34,409 bases of DNA from NCBI GenBank assembly GCA_903896505.1, contig CAITXU010000273.1, forward strand, positions 1-34,409, read 5' to 3'. The stretch is from an uncultured Verrucomicrobiota bacterium. Its GTDB lineage: Bacteria; Verrucomicrobiota; Verrucomicrobiia; Limisphaerales; UBA9464. Shown piece by piece: positions 33,601-34,409 of the stretch (positions are counted from its first letter, which is position 1; every line of letters begins with the position of its first letter). Below the pieces are notes generated by a model. The model saw only the letters and a program-made list of their open reading frames with translations. It ran no database searches and had not been told where the DNA came from. The position numbers and the translations under genes were made by a program.

Positions 33601-33835
33601 GTATTTCGGGATCGACAACCTCGGCTTTTTTGATGTGCCCCCTTATGGACCGGCATTGCCAGCGATCACGGGCATCACCTTGAGTGACGGCAATGTCACC
33701 ATCACCTGGGTCAATGGTGGCACGCTCGAAGCGAGTCCCACAGCCTCGGGCTCGGCATGGGTGTCGACCGGCAATGCCACCGGCTCCTACACCGCCCCGG
33801 TGACGGATATTCAATTCTTTCGGGTGAAGTACTGA
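30662..33835 (+). CDS. Large exported protein with internal duplication and Verrucomicrobiota-type C-terminal module
   Basis: 1057 residues. The N-terminus (KAWVTTLAVLLALGGIPARG) is a signal peptide. Two homologous blocks follow, roughly residues 45-265 and 375-590. Shared landmarks are ADISAQGAA / ADISAVGAA, LGQFAPDLQMPGLP / LGEFPVDQQIPGLP, VLTYLELPVGTTTL / VLTYVQLPTGLTTL, GTGDAQVEFYS / GTGDAGLELYS and INDVANGGLRAFR / VNDVSKGGLPAYR. They look like PA14-like beta-sandwich modules; an Ig-like strand region follows each. The third quarter has a concanavalin-like/adhesion pattern (LANPVLSWSSIYKQ, EYSVDQGVTWLPV). The end (NVTITWVNGGTLEA then FFRVKY) is a module common in exported Verrucomicrobiota proteins. 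The probable role is at the cell surface, substrate unknown. It may be co-transcribed with dprA. Confidence 0.85.
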   Translation: MYSLRFSKAWVTTLAVLLALGGIPARGVTIPATYALPSSAAILSQPGFTWRISQVNEPSPDQLAWSEAQLAGFKGTNQADISAQGAADGPGRRLVPATAPIEFTISSTINLSTTDGGSLGQFAPDLQMPGLPSVTQRNDNIAALVLTYLELPVGTTTLVVNSQGGFRLNIGGVVPIDAFGSTAVTVGEFNGTRSAGDTLCPVTVTKAGLYAVRLLFEQGTGDAQVEFYSQVVSGGSTNAVLINDVANGGLRAFRSVLTQAAAPYASSLVPLPDETGVAPLPTVTATLVDGPTALETSKVSMTFDGLPVTPKITRSGRLTTVAYSVPSLLAADSSHTATVTYFDGAGLVTIPWSFRSTGAVTLPPESAVNPDPTQPGFQFNLFANATNPTGDTDATENVEWALNGRLTDGGGNPFPNNADISAVGAASSPAPALSVSNAPAAFVIPKVINLGTGGLGEFPVDQQIPGLPATDGSTDGVEAEVLTYVQLPTGLTTLGIGTPDVFHVYVGSRDYTRAVQAGRNLRTGGVTYPVYVYASQAGVYPLRITWIHGTGDAGLELYSVSTNGSRVLVNDVSKGGLPAYRALATPSAPYVKYVSPRPVLRQVNLPSADLIVRIADGDVPVDDTSVALSVDGFPVPWITNRVGGILEVAWHPTNLFTPSEVHHAVLTYSMTNGTPVTNQWDFMNLKALFLPFTLSTLSDDFEGYAAGTTFLPAVFPPNMPTNLPPTSNPQTGIPGITWSTLDFTAVEDQVLHAAGDLTDPQSNYYLGWVVAPLTTFSAIELDASQVLAGQSVNGAGVGTIASGNVFIAESNNRLDGAPGDNTGQVQFATSKDFDLSGLANPVLSWSSIYKQSQNSLGAIEYSVDQGVTWLPVIYYLDGGRIGRASSDIVLHFDGTPDALATFGQRQSDVPRWRDALGVLRGQNYGDGIAAPVSQDLAPYLAPRIADDGSNGKRVEAVRLPLAAHQSHVRLRLAQLGSGSWYFGIDNLGFFDVPPYGPALPAITGITLSDGNVTITWVNGGTLEASPTASGSAWVSTGNATGSYTAPVTDIQFFRVKY

Positions 33836-33887
33836 TTCGCCCGAAGGCAACACTGAGGGCTTGAACCCGGGGCAATGAGCGTCTCAG

Positions 33888-34220
33888 ATGACGATCATCG
33901 AAAAGATCGAGCTCCGCTCCGTTGTCTGCGGAATGGCAGGGTGTTCTGTTTTGGCGATGGTTTCCGACCGACTTGAAATCAACGAGATGATGGCTCGTCT
34001 CGATCATCGACCAGAAATCATTCCCGTGGTATGGGTACAATGCACCATTCTTTTCGCTTGCATCGCTCTTTCCTATGGGGCAAACGGAAAGGGTCTATTG
34101 CAATTGCATCGGGCTGGAGATCGAAAGAGGTTTCTAAGAGGCCTGGCCCTGATGTTTGCCTTTCAACTCATCGGTTTCATGATGGTGGGCGCATTTCTGC
34201 CAGCCAAGGCAGCTGCTTGA
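33888..34220 (+). CDS. Small membrane protein of unknown function
   Basis: 110 residues with likely membrane segments at about 10-25 (VVCGMAGCSVLAMVSD), 47-65 (VVWVQCTILFACIALSYG) and 85-107 (LALMFAFQLIGFMMVGAFLP). I recognise no family. It follows the 1057-aa gene by 52 bases on the same strand. It is followed by a repeat field. Coding quality is moderate, so it is a likely but not certain gene. Confidence 0.6.
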   Translation: MTIIEKIELRSVVCGMAGCSVLAMVSDRLEINEMMARLDHRPEIIPVVWVQCTILFACIALSYGANGKGLLQLHRAGDRKRFLRGLALMFAFQLIGFMMVGAFLPAKAAA

Positions 34221-34409
34221 GCCGAGGGTGGCATCTGAAGTGATCTGAACCGCCGCGGCTCACCAGGAGGTTTGATTTCGAGGTTTTAGCGGTATGGCGA
34301 ACGGTCGATGCGGTGCCCAACCGACGGTGGTTAAAATCGATATTGGGACTTGCAGGAGCGCGTCCCTCCGTTGGATGTCCCTCCTTCGGAGGGACTTGCG
34401 TCCGGAGGG
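34221..34409. repeat. Repeat field at the right end of the window
   Basis: Contains a family-A repeat at 34240-34272 (minus) and, at 34377-34395, a perfect 8-bp hairpin GTCCCTCC / GGAGGGAC with a 3-base loop. Further copies of the GTCCCTCC motif lie at 34362-34369 and, in inverted form, as CGGAGGG at the very end. The repeats run to the last base, so the element probably continues beyond the window. Confidence 0.65.
34240..34272 (-). repeat. Dispersed extragenic repeat, family A, copy 3
   Basis: The reverse complement matches 16473-16505 at 32 of 33 bases. It begins 20 bases after the stop of the small membrane protein. The 30-base element at 191-220 is a more diverged relative in the same orientation. 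Confidence 0.8.

Noticed and set aside
1..34409. tRNA or rRNA genes
   Set aside because: I saw no cloverleaf or conserved rRNA segment in any intergenic gap.

Overview
The window looks like part of a moderately GC-rich chromosome of a Verrucomicrobiota-type bacterium (Limisphaerales/Pedosphaera-like). This rests on three things. A 1057-residue exported protein ends in the short C-terminal module ending FFR-x-x that is common in exported Verrucomicrobiota proteins. Palindromic GC-rich repeats fill the intergenic gaps. The housekeeping gene mix includes FolE2, a fused gamma-alpha 2-oxoacid:ferredoxin oxidoreductase and GluQRS. The assignment is an inference; no rRNA or tRNA gene is visible.

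Region 1 (1-10170) is an accessory island bracketed by a perfect 119-bp direct repeat (1-119 and 10052-10170). Its centrepiece (2227-5979, +) is a 1250-residue protein with a trypsin-like protease with an intact His-Asp-Ser triad, a helical linker, a NACHT-type STAND NTPase and a C-terminal FGE-sulfatase/C-type-lectin-fold domain. The last ~40 codons look like the variable region of a diversity-generating retroelement (DGR) target. Amino acids differ from the usual Asn-rich family pattern at NNC/NNT codons that fit A-to-N mutagenesis of AAC/AAT, the segment ends in GFRL, and GC content jumps from about 54% to about 73% where it starts. No reverse transcriptase, Avd or template repeat is in the window, so diversification would have to act in trans. 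Divergently oriented beside it are two minus-strand genes of unknown function (194 aa, and 359 aa with a GNAT-like C-terminus). The rest of the island holds a PvcA/Dit1-like isonitrile synthase homologue, an orphan 530-aa protein and a DUF3574 protein.

Region 2 (10283-17622) is housekeeping: an atypical SDR and an iron-dependent alcohol dehydrogenase on the plus strand; then on the minus strand folE2, a compact cluster of two exported proteins, hpt, moaD and moaE, and, after a repeat-filled gap, an Mrp/ApbC ATPase.

Region 3 (17674-24316) holds a 648-aa membrane-anchored coiled-coil protein, an FmdB zinc ribbon, a ChaA-type Ca2+/H+ antiporter, and korA-korB behind a recognisable sigma70-like promoter. 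A strong hairpin at 24323-24345 separates korB from the convergent apt.

Region 4 (24381-29410, minus) is a tight six-gene run: tlyA, nadK, a LacI-family regulator, an RmlD-like SDR, gluQ and apt. Divergent from it are dprA, the large duplicated exported protein and a small membrane protein. The window ends in another palindromic repeat field.

The most interesting candidate is the protease-NACHT-lectin protein with its DGR-like tail, its divergent two-gene neighbour operon and the direct repeats that could mobilise the whole block.
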